Shown: positions 1 through 12,159, counted from the first letter of the stretch. The stretch is 64,000 nucleotides of DNA from Primula veris (GCA_963682055.1 OY821745.1:14639501-14703500); one strand, 5' to 3'. Notes: generated by a model from the sequence alone, not told the origin. A program made the numbers and translations.

Positions 1-347
1 CAAGTTTTGACAAGGTTTTTTGGTGGTCATGGACAAACACAGTGCACCCAAATGTCTTTAAAGGGATAGACGACGAACAGGGAAATAGGGGAAACAATTG
101 TTTAAGGACAGACACAGGTGTTTTGAAGTTAAGGGTCTTTGATGGCATACGGTTTATGAAATGACAAGCCGTAAGGATTGCGTCCCTTCAAAGATATTTT
201 GGAACCGACATTGTAAACATTAGGGCTCTAGAGACTTCAAGCAAATGGCTGTTTTTTCTTTCGGCTATTCCGTTTTGTTGTGGGGTGTCCGTACACGAAC
301 TTTGGTGTAGAATACCATTAGTTGTTAGAAAGTCAACTAGGATTGTT
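1..347 (-). pseudogene. Ty1-copia integrase, C-terminal part of core (continues off left edge)
   Basis: Read on the minus strand, this stretch encodes the end of a copia integrase core. The motif TPQQNGIAERKN, which surrounds the catalytic glutamate of the DDE triad in copia integrases, is visible, followed by sequence resembling the conserved RALMF...VPKYLW and TPVSVL stretches. It is joined to the gag-protease-integrase frame at 348 by a frameshift: the upstream frame runs into a stop just after LRTEWN, where the family has LRTDNGTE. The reverse transcriptase and RNase H should lie to the left of the window. The element is therefore probably no longer able to make a full polyprotein. Confidence 0.85.
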
Positions 348-2231
348 TTAAAATATTCGGTTCCATTCAGTTCTCAAGACTTCAATTGATGTTTGAAATT
401 GGTTTTTTATCATAGCATGAAAACTCTGAAATATTTTTGCAACTTCAGATTTTTCTTTGAAAAGATAAACCCAACATACTCTTGTATGTTCATCAATGAA
501 CGTGATGAACCGTGTACCAGTGCCATTGTGAATACGAAATTGTCCCCAAACATCACTATGAACTAGGGAAAATGGACTAGATTCATTGTATGGTTTAGGT
601 GGAAATGATGCGCGTGTATGTTTAGCTAGTTGACATATCTCACAATGAAAGGTTTTTAGATCTTTATTGATAAATAAACAGGGAAACAAGTGTTCGAGAT
701 AACGAAAATTTGGATGTCCAGGCCTATAGTCCCACAACATTACATCATTATCTTGAACAGATGGTAAGACAATCTCAGCAATTGTGGCTTGTTTATCTTC
801 ACATTCGTCATTCTCAAAGTAGTAGAGTCCACCTTTTTCTCTAGCAATGTCAATCATCTTCTCCAATCCCTGCCCCTGTATTAGACATATATCACTAGAA
901 AAATTAGTATTGCAGTTAAGATCTCGAGTCAATTTACTGACTGACACGAGATTACATGCTAAACTGGGAACATGTAACACCGAATGTAAAACAAGATTTT
1001 TTGACAGGCGTATGGAACCTTTTTCAGCAACTGAAGTGTAACTTCTATCGGCTATTTTAACTCTTACATTACCCCGACAAGGTACATAAGAGTAAAACAG
1101 GGATGAATTACCTGTCATGTGGTCAGAAGCGCCTAAATCAAACACCGAAGGATTTTCCTTTTGTATATTCAAAGCAGTACCTTGATGAGCATAATTACTA
1201 GCAGTTTTCGGGGTCAACATAGTATGTTGTTTGAGAAGATTTAGCAACTGTTCGACTTGTTCTTTGTTCAAGAAAGCACCTGTTGCTTTACTGTCACATG
1301 CTTCCTTACTTCTCTCCTCATTTTGAGCTTGCCTCCGAGGTTTCATATCCATAGGTTTACCGTGGAGATCCCAACAATGTTCTCGTGTATGACTAAGCTT
1401 GTTACAGTGTGAGCAGCGTGGTCTCTGACCTGTTTTCTGATCCGCAGATTTGTTAGTGATATTCCGAGCAATAAATGCAGTATTCTCTGCTGGCAGGTCG
1501 CTGATAGGTAGGGTTGGTTGATTTTTTCCCCCGAGCATCACTCTCCGTCTGCTAGCTTCACGTCGGACCTCTGCAAAGGCTTCCCCAACAGACGGCAGTG
1601 GCCTTCGACCAAGAATCCGGCCACGTACTTCATCTAAATCCTTGTTTAGGCCTGCTAGAAATTCGTACAATCGTTCCTTCTCAAGATGCTTTTGAAATTT
1701 CTTGTTCTCTTCAAGGTCTCCCCAATCTGCCTCATAATGCATATCTAATTCTTGCCATAACAATTGCAGAGAATTGTAGTACTCCGTAACAGTCTTCGGG
1801 TGAGACTTTAGTTCATTTTTTATTTCATAAATCTGAGAAGCATTCTCAAGATCTGAGTAATTCTCTTTCACCGCATGCCATATTGCCTTGGCAGTTCGAA
1901 GGAATAAATAGGTGCGGCTGATACCTGGTTCCATTGAATTGATGAGCCATGCCTGGATTGCCTTGACTATATCACCGGCAAGGCCGAACGTCCAAACATA
2001 GTCTGGGTCCGTGATGTTTGGACGTTCGGCCTTGCCGGTGATATAGTCAAGTTTTCCTCTCTCTCTAAGAACGAGTTTAATTGATTGCGACCATTGAAGG
2101 AAATTTTTTCCATCCAATCTGTGATTGGTGATCTGCAGTGAGGAGCTTTCTCCATAGGCTTGTGCAATCACGGGTGAGCTCGTCGAAAAAGAGACGACAT
2201 TGGAGGAAACACTGTCCTTCTCTGGACTCAT
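348..2231 (-). pseudogene. Ty1-copia gag-protease-integrase polyprotein (frameshifted)
   Basis: The ATG at 2231 (MSPEKDSVSS) is the likely start; the open frame continues upstream only into the primer binding site. In order there is a UBN2/DUF4219-type gag (about residues 30-250, with GKNFLQWSQS and SISRTYLFL-like motifs), a CCHC zinc knuckle (CSHCNKLSHTREHC), an aspartic protease site FDLGASDHMTG (family usual DSGAS/DTGAS, so the glycine position is altered to L-G), a gag-pre-integrase segment with LWDYRPGHP and HCEICQLAKH, and the integrase core start SLVHSDVWG. The polyprotein would package and integrate element RNA. It ends in a frameshift at 348. Part of gag (about KLDYITGKAERPNI through AGDIVKA) is an inverted repeat that replaces normal gag sequence. 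Confidence 0.92.
1962..2051. repeat. Perfect 38-bp inverted repeat inside copia gag
   Basis: Bases 1962-1999 are the exact reverse complement of 2014-2051, with a 14-base spacer. The right arm encodes the normal gag residues LDYITGKAERPN; the left arm is their inverted copy. The gag reading frame stays open through the whole structure. Confidence 0.95.
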
Positions 2232-2284
2232 GATTATTTTATTTTGGTCGAGAAGTATGATGTGGGATGGTTTAGGTAGTGCTA

Positions 2285-2296
2285 GGCTCTGATACA
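2285..2296 (-). other. Copia primer binding site (initiator Met tRNA type)
   Basis: The minus strand reads TGTATCAGAGCC immediately after the LTR end CA. The usual plant copia site is TGGTATCAGAGC, so one G is missing. It lies 54 bases upstream of the gag ATG. Confidence 0.75.
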
Positions 2297-2513
2297 TGAA
2301 TGTGTAGAGAGAGGAAAAAATTTGATAATCTTTATGTTATTGCTTACTAAACTTAGTACAAACAGGGCCTTATATAGGCTAAGTTTCTACAGATTTCTAA
2401 ATTAAATACCACTTCAACTAACACTAACATGTATTAATTATATCTTAATAATTACAACAGCCAACTAATTACTAACTAACTAATAATCTGGAATATTCTT
2501 ACAATTAGCAACA
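2297..2513 (-). repeat. 5' LTR of the copia element (217 bp)
   Basis: On the minus strand the sequence begins TGTTGCTAATTG and ends ACATTCA, right next to the primer binding site. A promoter-like TATATAAG is present near 2370-2378. The partner LTR is outside the window, so the boundary is judged from the TG...CA ends and the PBS position, and the target duplication cannot be tested. Confidence 0.75.
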
Positions 2514-3501
2514 TTCTCTTTAATTTAAATCCAATTTAAAACATCAAACTGAATACAAAGAAGAATTATTATAATGAATTGTCATAATGTTGTATAAAAA
2601 GAGAGATCATATAGGGGGAAAAATCACATCCATACATTAATAAGCAATCAATCTCTCTCTCTCTTTAATTAAAGCACAACAAACATTATTAAAGTACAGA
2701 CTCGAAACAGACTTTTTAATCAAGATAACATTAAACTGAAGAACTATTCCTCAATCAGACAGTAATAATTCCAAATTAGAACAAGTTCGTTTAAGATTGT
2801 TCTGGGAAAAAATAAAAAAAAATCTTAAAACTAAGAAGAGATTGAGCTGAGGAGAAGAGAGAGAGAGATTGTGTCTTTTTTTCATTCATTTTTTTCATTT
2901 TTCTTTTTACTTTCCGGACACATTTTGGAGGAAAATGAGTTTTCCTTGGGAATTCTGCTCATAAGTTTACAGCCTAACTGTTTTATGTGATAGATCTTCG
3001 TCTCCCGCCCAAAAAGTTTTATTTTTCTTGGACTTCATGATGATTTATAAATATTATATGAGATAAAATGATTACTTATGTTATATTGTTTAAGATGTTA
3101 AATGTGTGAGACATTATATTATAATGAAGGTCAGTCATAAAAGACGTGGTTTATGCATTGTGATTTGTGACGTGAAATTTGTCTTAGAAATATTGTTCCA
3201 AATAAGTACTTAAATCCCAGTAAGATGGTTATTCGTGCAGGTGAAAGAACTGTATTTACTTTATAGACTTGATTCTGAGCGAGTTCAGCTAGATGTGTTT
3301 AGTTTATTAAACATCTTTTGAACAAATCTCATTTTTATTTTCAGATTTTAGTTTTAACAGTTTATTTCTAGTCTAGTGTATTTCTCTTATATGAGGTGAG
3401 TTGTACTTGTATTGAGGTTTGTTTTTCCCACTTTCTTGCTTCCGTAATTTTCCATTAAATTATGTTTGCTAAGTTGACTACTAACATTTTGAAACTTTCA
3501 G
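2514..3501 (+). other. Upstream or intron sequence of the WDR48-like gene
   Basis: No exon could be recognised in these 988 bases. They are AT-rich, have short CT/GA runs near 2650 and 2860, and end in a good polypyrimidine tract and CAG acceptor at 3501. Because the next exon begins in mid-protein, this is most simply the 3' part of an intron. A TATA-like tataaaaa at 2593-2600 is present on the plus strand; nothing shows that it is used. Confidence 0.6.
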
Positions 3502-6500
3502 GCTCCTGTTTATACTGAACCTTCCTTTTCCATCCCGGGAACTCCTGGAATAGTGCAGCACGAAATTCTTAACAATAGAAGGCATGTTCTGACCAAGGTG
3601 AATGATGGAGTTTCCACAATTATATTCCTATAGTTTCTTGAGGACTTTCATGCTTATGATCTTTTACTAATATTTTGTGCATGTATTACACAGGATTCTG
3701 CTGGATCTGTTAAGCTGTGGGAGATCACCAAGGGTGTTGTGGTTGAAGATAACATAGAGGTTTCATTTTTTGTATTTTGTTTATTTGTCCTAGTCTTTGC
3801 ATTTTAGTTTCATAGAGGGAGGATTACTGTTGCTTCTTCAATGAGAAAGGGTATTCGTTGCTTAACTAGTTTGTTTCTTGTTCTTGTTAGGTTTCATTTG
3901 AGGAGAAAAAGCGACAACTTTTTGAAATGGTACGGTTTTAATAGTTCATCAAGGCAAATTTCTTGCTTTTTGGTAATGATCCCAGCAATATAATAACCAA
4001 ACAAAATGTTCTAAGTTTGCTTTACTTGTAATATTTTTTTGTTTTACAGGTAAGCATACCATCATGGTTTACCGTTGATACCAAACTTGGGAGCTTGTCC
4101 ATTCATTTGGATACACCACAATGCTTTTCTGCTGAAATGTATTCGGCTGACCTCAATATTGATGGAAAAGCAGAGGATGACAAGGTAATGATACTTGTTT
4201 TGGCTTAGTAGTAATAGTAGATTCTTCTGAGGTTAAATTCCTACTTACTGCTTAGACAACATTTTGTAAGCCTCACTTATCAGATGTGCCACTTGATTTC
4301 TTAGACCACTGTTTTTCTTAAGATTTGAATTGCTTGTGAAAACATTTTTTTTTTTTTAAATGCTTGTGAAAAGTCTCTCTGTTCAACTTTTTGGGAAGTA
4401 ATTAATAAATTAAATTTAATGGAACCAATGATGTTTTGGCATGTAGTTCTAGAACTGTATCAGATGAATCAGATCATTGTGGTTTTCAATGGTTAACCTA
4501 TTTGTATCTAGTAGGACAATCTTTAGTTTGTTCATATTCATGGAACACAATCAAAGCATGGTCTGAAAGAAAATGCGTAAAGAGAATGTTAGTCCAGAGA
4601 TGTTTTCTACTCCCTCCGTTCCTATTTAATTGTCCATTACGAAACTACGTGCAATTTTGACTGGCTTATAACTTGTATCCAAATTGTTGAAATGTATTTT
4701 TTTTAAATCTAATCATAAAATTTAACATTTGAACTCTATGATCACCTTTTGAAAATTTCCATTCCGACAATTTTGATACAAGTTCTTGGCCGGTCAAAAT
4801 TGCACGTAGTCTCGTAGTGGACAATTAAATAGGAACGGAGGGAGTAATGCACAATTATACGTAGCATTTGTTTAAATCGGATATGTTTTTTTCCAAATCA
4901 TGTAATTGATGTCGATAGCTATCGTAGCTTATTCTCCTCTTTTCCTTCTCTCTCTTTCTCTCTCTCTCTTGTTGGGAATATTCATTGCTTTTCAGCCAGA
5001 TCATAGAGATAACCGTTTTGTACATATATAACTCCTTTGAGTCTTTGACGGACTGTAAAGGTTTGAACTTTTGATGTATATATATCTATCTATCTTAGTA
5101 ACTTATTTTTACTTATTGTTACTGTAATTTTGTAGGTCAACTTGGCTCGTGAAACTCTTAAAGGACTGTTGGCTCATTGGCTGACCAGAAGAAGGCAAAA
5201 ATTTGCATCTCAAGCTACTTCAAATGGGGAAATTCCATCTGGAAAAGATGTTTCTTCGAGGAATACCTTATCTAGAATTGAAGTAGACGGGAATGCTGAC
5301 AATGATAATGTGGTTTATCCCCCATTTGAATTTTCAATTTCTTCACCTCCTTCTATCATCACCGAGGGCTCTCAAGGTTGTCCTTGGAGAAAGAAAATTT
5401 CAGACTTGGATGGAACTGAAGGTGACAAAGATTTTCCTCTGTGGTGTTTGGAGTGTGTTTTGAATAACAAGCTGCCTCCCCGGGAAAATACAAAGTAATT
5501 GTTTGTGTTATATCACCTTAAATTATTTGTAATTTTCCTTGACCATAAGAAGATATTGCAAGCGGGCGTTTTAAGAACTTTAGTGTCCTACTCATGGATG
5601 CCTCTTTATTTTCCGAAAACACAAGTAAAAATAAATTTATTCTCGTAGCTATCTTTGGTGCATGAGTTCAGGTTTCATCTTATGTCCCCTACCATCACGT
5701 CATAGCACACAGCTCAACATCCAAGTACAGGACTTCACATTTTTTTTGTTATAGCGGAACATTTTTCTGCTAGTTCTCGTTCAGCTTCACACACTTAAGT
5801 TATGCTCTTCATTCAAACTACATTATTTTCTTATTTTTTCAGGTGCGGATTTTATTTACAGCCATGTGAGGGGTCTTCTGTGCAGATTCTAACACAAGGA
5901 AAATTGAGCGCACCACGTATTTTGAGAATTCATAAAGTAAGATTTGCTACTTGTAGTTCTATAAATCATAAAAGCTAGATATGCTTGATAGACTAGTCCC
6001 CTTAAGTCTGTGAAGGCAACCCTACTTATACTGAGGCTGTTAATCATGCCCTTACATCTTGTCGGGTGGAACTAGTTGTAGGCTTTTGCAGTGATTAATT
6101 TTTTTATACTTAATCGATATTGCTGTTAGTTTAATAGGTAGGTCAGGCAAAGATATGAGTTTGACTAACGTTGTGGTATATTTTCATAGGTTGTTAATTA
6201 TGTTGTTGAAAAGATGGTTCTTGACAAACCATTGGATAGTTTGGGTGCTGATGGAACTTTTGCTCCTGGACCTGTTGGAGGAGATGGCTTGTTTCGGGCC
6301 GGATTTAAGCCTTGGCAAAAGCTTAAACCTTCTATTGAGATATTATGCAATAATCAGGCAAGTCAAGTATTAGTTTGGGTGTAGAAAAAATATCTGTGAT
6401 GATAGAAATTTACACTTCTGTGCAAGAAATTTAAGAATGAACTTAAATCTGATGACATTCTTATTTATATACCTATCAATATTTGGTAGCCATTCTAACA

Positions 6501-6875
6501 TGGAACTGCTACTCTAGGATTTTTCTACTCCGGACTGATAATTTGTTAATATTGCTAGCAATCACTATGAGAAGCATCTATCCTATAGGTCGTAGTTTAA
6601 TATTTTAATCCTGGAATGCAGCTCATATTTGGCACTTTGTCTCGCAGTCTATTCTAAGCTGTCTTGCATGTGCTGACTTCTTGCATATAGTTTGTTGGTA
6701 TTTCTTGGTGATACTACTGGCAACTCGTGAGTTTTATTTGGATTATGGCAACTTTATTAATTAATTTGTTTTTCAGGTCTTATCTCCTGACATGAGCTTA
6801 GCGACAGTTCGAGCTTATATCTGGAAGAAACCTGAAGATATCGTCCTCAACTATCGGGTAGTTCAAAGCAGGTGA
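3502..6875 (+). CDS. WDR48-like: WDR48/UAF1-like WD40 protein, last eight exons (C-terminal 351 residues)
   Basis: Exons are 3502-3597, 3694-3759, 3891-3929, 4050-4184, 5136-5494, 5843-5936, 6190-6357 and 6777-6875 (TGA 6873-6875). All join in frame. The translation starts with a last propeller blade ([27 protein letters not shown]) and continues into the C-terminal DUF3337 region with [47 protein letters not shown] and [23 protein letters not shown]48 family proteins bind and activate ubiquitin-specific proteases such as USP1, USP12 and USP46; the plant member is known from lateral root work. The N-terminal propeller is missing here and should lie left of the copia element. Intron 7 starts with GC instead of GT (CAG|GCAAGT). 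The gene is called partial, not dead: the visible exons have no lesion. Confidence 0.9.
4610..4844. mobile_element. Stowaway-like MITE in WDR48 intron 4 (235 bp)
   Basis: The ends CTCCCTCCGTTCC...GGAACGGAGGGAG form terminal inverted repeats, extended inward by the complementary ATTTAATTGTCCA/TGGACAATTAAAT. TA dinucleotides flank both sides (4608-4609, 4845-4846), as for Tc1/mariner-type MITEs. A copy of equal length in the opposite orientation is at 42480-42714. Confidence 0.88.
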
Positions 6876-7079
6876 CACCATAGATATCTAGATGGTGAGT
6901 TCAGTGCTCATTGTTTTTATCTAAATTAGGAAAATTACTCTTTTGTATCCTGACCTATCAGTTGTTTGATTTTAGGCACTTGACTACAATGTTCACTTTT
7001 AAGTTTTTTTATTAACCCAATCTAACAAAATTGCACTAATTAATGGCCTTCCCAAAACAATATATTTTCACCAAAATAT

Positions 7080-8866
7080 GTCTGCATGTTTTGAGTTATA
7101 TATGCTGCCACATCACCAGCTCTTCGTCTTTCTCGCACCATTCCTTCCATTTGTACTCTATGCGGTCCTTGCAATTGCGGACATCAAAGAAACAATGGCC
7201 GTTGTCACTGAATTTGTAGCTTTCCCCCTCTTGTTGATGTTGGTGGAGCACATTATTTTCTCAGGATGGAAGTTTAGATTGCTGATGTTCTTCTTCAGGA
7301 AGTTTTTCCAAAATCGTATCTTCAGAAGTTCTGTAGTCTCCTTGAATTGCTTCATCATTTTGTGTTTAGTTTGCAGAGGCAATTTCTTCAACTACGATCT
7401 CCGTTGGTGGGAAGGAGCCAAATTGGATGAGCACAGTTTCAGTCTCGTGTCCTTTTTCAGTTGGAGGATCACTAATGGAGGTTGTGTAGAAGTCAATTCC
7501 AACATGTTGCATGATGAGCTTTTGCTTCCTCTTCTTCCAATGGAATCTTTCCTTGCCTGGCTAGCTGGACGATCTTTTCCTTCAACACAACATCGATGAG
7601 TTGGATGACTGAGTAGACGATTGAACTTGCAATAATTGGTGTCGTTTACTTTATTAGCCTCTTCCGGATGCTTCATTTCTGGGAATTCGATCTAGTTGAG
7701 GGCCAAAAGTTCTAGCATTCTTGGTACTTCGGCGTCTGGAAATGGGTATTCCTTATCTTGCATTTCCTTCATGGTTAGCCTTCTCTTTCCATTCCATTGA
7801 TTGTCGTACTTGTCAATTTTGACTTTCTGCATGCTTGTGTTAATCTTGGAAGCTGAAGATGCCTTTGGCAGACTAGCAGAAACAACGAACGACTCCTTTT
7901 TGTCAAGTGTTTGAACGAGCCCTGCCCCATCTCTTGCTTTCGGGTTTACTTGTTTTCTGTGACATTTGAATCGGCAAAGCTTGATCTCCGCAGGTTGAAA
8001 TGCTGAACTCCATATCGTGAGCTTGGCTTGCTAGTTCTCCGAAGGTCTTAATGTATCTCAATTCCCAATGCATGCCTTGGATATACATTTCGATGCCGGA
8101 TGACTCACACAATCTATCTTTACAGTTTAGGCTCAATTCCTTCCATCTGTTGATGTAATCGGTGACAAGCTCATCCTTCCATTGGCGAGTGTTGGTTAGT
8201 TCGATCGTGCTCACTGTGCGGCGGGTGGTGTAGAAGCGATTGAGAAATTCATCCCCGAGTTGTTCCCAACTGTCAATTGATTCAAGTGCTAAGTCGTATT
8301 ACCAATAAATGCGTTGTCCTTCAATGTCCGGACGAATTGCTGAGGTCTCCTTCCGTTCCAGCATTGCTACATGTTTTCATGAAGTGAGCTACATGTTTTG
8401 GATTTCCTTAACCGTCAAATTACTGAAATCTAGGGTTGATATCCAATAGGCATTTTTAGGCGCTGTAAGGCTTATCATAGCTTAATGAGGAATGTGTCAA
8501 TTGTTCGTAGCGTCCCTTAACGGTGCCAAGTATGAAATCCTTCAGTTGATCAACAAGAATTGAACGATCAGGAAGAACCTCTATGTTTTTCCTCTTCCCT
8601 TTATCTTTGTTTGAAGATCCTTCGACTTCGGATGGTTTCTCTTCATTTACAACGGTTTCACTAGTCTGTGCCAGGAATTCCACCTTATTCATTAACATCA
8701 CAAATTAGATATCTCGCTATGTTGTTGCCTTCATGAGACCTTCTATAGTTTTTGTTAGGATGAAAACCTGTTCTTATAATGCCAAAGTGTTTGTAGTCAT
8801 GGCGGGCATGATAGTTGAATTAGAATATCGCGGGCTGTTGAGTAGAGACTCCGAGTCTGAAGCAGT
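7080..8866 (-). pseudogene. Decayed Ty3-gypsy gag, distal part
   Basis: Several short minus-strand frames line up with one plant gypsy gag family: 8701-8456 (MMLMNKVEFL, LPDRSILVDQLKDFI, LSYDKPYSA), 8214-7903 (IELTNTRQWKDELVTDYINR, LSLNCKDRLCE, IEMYIQGMHWELRYI) and 7676-7392 (NDTNYCKFNRLLSHPTHRC). These correspond to the capsid and following linker. Stops and frameshifts break it everywhere, so no protein is expected. Its first part lies at 10972-11240, on the other side of the solo LTR. The left edge near 7080 is only a guess; the element begins about 200 bases after the WDR48 stop. Confidence 0.8.
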
Positions 8867-8871
8867 AACAC

Positions 8872-10966
8872 TGTAAAATCCCGTATTTAATTTCTATTAT
8901 TGATTTTAATGTTAATGATTATTTAGATTTATATTCGTTTTATAAATGGGTTGGAAATATAAGTCGGTAAATGGGTTTGAAAAGTCAGTATTTATTTTGT
9001 TTTATTTATTTATGGTTGTACATGTACTCTAAGATTATTACTATAATTTTTGACAAGTTGGTAGGTTATTTATTAATTAGCGATAAGTAAGGTTCCCAAA
9101 ATAAAGTTTTCAATAAAATTACAGTGGATTCAAGTATAGCTAGCTTGTATTATTAAAAATCACATTCCTTTGTATGAGTAACGTGGTTAATTATAATTAA
9201 GCATTTATTTCATAGAGTGTTAAATGTATTAAAAGAGCTAGCAACATTCACTTCTAGGGAGTTACACATGAACGTATTAGATTGAAAAGTGTTACGTATA
9301 GTATTAAAGAGTTTTGTAATTAAAAGGGTATAGTAACATAAAAATTTATTTGGCATTATGGGAATTTGGAAGTTATGAGCCTATGTTTAACATGTTTACG
9401 GTAATATAGAATGATTAATAGGGCATGATTAATTAGTATCATTTATGAATAATTATCAAGGGAGTGAATAGGCCACTAACAGTTAGAAGGTCTGCTAACA
9501 TTTCGTATTCGTATACTTATCCAACACATAAATATATATCTGTAATATGAGCCATTAATTAGACAGTTACGGAAATAAAAAGGAGTTGAAACTGAAGCAG
9601 TAAATTAACATATTATTGTAGTATAAATACTAAGCCCCTAGTCATGCACATAGTTAGGTTCATATATACTTATTTCACCAGTATGATATCATTCTCTCAA
9701 AGTTATATATTTACATATATAAATACGTACACACATATAAAGCTAGGTAGGATATTGTTTATAATTGATGTTAGACTATATTCGTACTACTATAAATATT
9801 TACTAGCTATTAGATCGATAGGATAGAATGAGATAGAGCTGCAGAGGGATCCTAAGTTACTGTGAGAATAAGAAAAGGCTTAATAAGGAAGTTAGTTGAA
9901 AACATTTGTAGTATAAACGTTTGGCTGTTTCCATTACGTAATATTACGAGGTGAGTGGTTTTCTTACTTGCTATTATAAAATCCCATTGCATTTTTAACA
10001 AATATTTGCGTGTTGAAATTATATTTTGAAGGTATCAAAATTATATATGTATATACATCATTGCAAAGTTGCAGGTTCAAAAGAGCAAGGTTATTTGTGT
10101 ACGTTGATGAACGTAAAGAAAGTGAAATGTTTATATACGTTGATGAACGTATAAAGATTTTGAAAGAAAGTTTATTTGATTTTTGTGATCATTATGTTAT
10201 TATATTTAAGATTTAAGTTGAAAAAAAGAAATGATATAAAGATATTTGAGAAGTACCGGTACAATTAAAGAGACCTATAGAGTTCACGTAGGATTGGGAA
10301 GTCCAATCATAGAAAAGATATTCAGGAACTGTGAATCCAATGAATAAAAGAGATCTCTAGCATCCACCTAGGATTGGGAAGTCCAATCTAGATAAATATC
10401 TAATTTATATTATCGTATTGATCACACCTTTTAATATTTTTATTAGTTCGAGAAGGTTTCAGTTTTCAAGAAACGTTTTATATTACCCTATGCTTTGGGA
10501 ATTTTGTAAAGTTAAAAGTATTGATTTTTCGAAGGAAATTGATTAAAGGATTAAAATCTATTTTCGATCTTATATTGTATTGCAAGGTTTATCGTTCATT
10601 AAGCCTTTTAGCTTACCCCTCGCTTTTGAAATGTTTTCAGGTATACAGGTTCTAAGGAGTCAGAGTTAAGTTAGTTGGGAATCAGCCAGACCTTCATAGG
10701 ATTCCGTTTTATTTCCGCTGCTAATAAAGTTCCAGGATTATAATTTTCAATTCATGTTTCTTTAGTGTTACAAGATTTTCTTTTAAATAAGTTCCTATCG
10801 ATATTTGAATTTGAGATATTCAGAAATAAGAACGAATGTTTGAAGTTATTGTTTTAAAGTCTAAATTAATTTTTTTATTAATCTTTAAGTTATAGGCCTT
10901 CGTCTAGCACGTGTCAAGTCACGTGTTAGTCGGCCGTGTAGCACCCTTAGGTTCTGGGATGTTACA
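8872..10966 (+). mobile_element. Solo LTR, 2.1 kb, with AACAC target duplication
   Basis: The segment begins TGTAAAATCCCG and ends GGGATGTTACA and is flanked on both sides by AACAC (8867-8871 and 10967-10971). It interrupts the decayed gypsy gag, whose halves read on across it. No internal coding region is present; TATAAATA at 9622-9629 suggests plus orientation. An internal partial duplication carries ggattgggaagtccaatc twice (near 10292 and 10372). The long LTR with TGTAA...TTACA ends resembles those of Ty3-gypsy elements, but the lineage cannot be told without pol. Confidence 0.88.
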
Positions 10967-10971
10967 AACAC

Positions 10972-11310
10972 CATCTTTTTCATCTCCCTATTGTTCACCT
11001 ATGCCTAGTTTTTCATATATGAGATTCACAGTAGATCGTCCGTCACGAGAGTATCTATGCAGAAGGCATCAAACTTGGGGGCAATTTAAACTCAACAGAG
11101 TATCTACGCATACGATCTAATGCACAAGTGCCAGAAGACTTGCTACTTCGAGTCCTGGTGTAAATGTTTGAGATCGTCCTCTTCTCGCAGACAAAGGAAG
11201 ATTCTTCAACTTGTTTGCACGAGTCTTTCTTTGAAGCCATCAAATTGTTGCTGAACTTTGATGAAGAGGAGAAATGAAAGGCAGAGACGACCCACCGGAT
11301 GTGCCAAAAT
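10972..11310 (-). pseudogene. Ty3-gypsy gag 5' end and primer binding region
   Basis: The minus strand carries a PBS-like TTTTGGCACATCCGGTGGG at 11309-11291, directly after the LTR end ...GTGTGAAACA, and a gag start MASKKDSCKQVEE at 11240. This is the usual leader of the same gag family found at 7080-8866. The frame soon meets stops, and the coding region is cut at 10971 by the solo LTR insertion. Confidence 0.75.
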
Positions 11311-11311
11311 T

Positions 11312-12040
11312 TGTTTCACACATTTTCACTAAATTCTGAAGACGGAAAATAAATGCGAAGCAAAGTAGAATTTATTATTCAGTAATTTTGCGGGTACAAT
11401 CTCTGATAATTTCTATAAAAAATTTTAGAAATGAAAGTCCTTTGATTTTCCTATTCGAACAATTTGCGGTGGCTCGAAATGCTGTTGTAGACTATTTGAT
11501 GAATTTTGTTGAATTTGAGTAGGATTCTTCGGATTTGATTAAGAACTTTGCAGTTTTGTTGATTTCGTTGATGATCTTGACGCTCTTCAGATTTAGTGAA
11601 GAACTTGGAGATTTTGATCTAGAGAAACGTGTTTTTGCCTTTGTGTTGTCGTTCCTAGAGATCGAATGCCCGTTGTAGATTTCTTGGATGGAGTTTTTCA
11701 GATTTGGTAAACAACTTTGAAGACTTTGATTTGCAGAAACGCGTTCCTTATTGCTTGTACTCGTTCCTGAAATCGAATCCAGATTTGTTGCAGAAATTCT
11801 TCAGATTTGGTGAAGAACTTGAAGATTTTGATCCGTAAAAACGCCTTACTTGTTGCTTTTAGACGATCTTGAAGATCGAATGCCAATTTTATTGCAGATT
11901 TGTTGCAGATTTTGAAGACATTCATTGAGGCCAGAGTGTGCAGAGCTTCTCCCTAGGAGTTGGTTCCCTGGCGGCTGTGGAGGAGCGGAGCTGATTCTCT
12001 GACGGCTGTGGAGGAATGGAGCTGATTCCTAGCGGCTGAA
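11312..12040 (-). repeat. LTR of the decayed gypsy element (right boundary uncertain)
   Basis: The left edge TGTTTCACAC at 11312 is set by the adjoining primer binding site. The rest of the LTR contains the tandem repeats at 11525-11930 and a partly duplicated segment with 'gaggagcggagctgattc' and 'gaggaatggagctgattc' near 11981-12030. The right edge could not be found because the second LTR is absent. Confidence 0.5.
11525..11930. repeat. Tandem repeat of about 103-111 bp in the gypsy LTR
   Basis: Units begin with ttcagatttggtgaagaactt-like sequence at 11586, 11697 and 11800 and share 'gattttgat', 'cgttcctagagatcgaat' and 'attgcagatttgttgcag' motifs. A partial unit begins near 11528. Copies are diverged. 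Confidence 0.8.
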
Positions 12041-12159
12041 TATATTTTAATATATATGATGCAAGTAAATATGTATGTAAGTTTATATGTATTATTGTCT
12101 ATTTGTATTTATATTATATAGGAATTTAATTAACTTTTTATTCTTATTTTGTCTTTACT

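Noticed and set aside
7078..7599. 173-codon plus-strand frame (MSACFELYML...)
   Set aside because: It lies opposite the decayed gypsy gag and has no motif of its own; a shadow of the minus strand.
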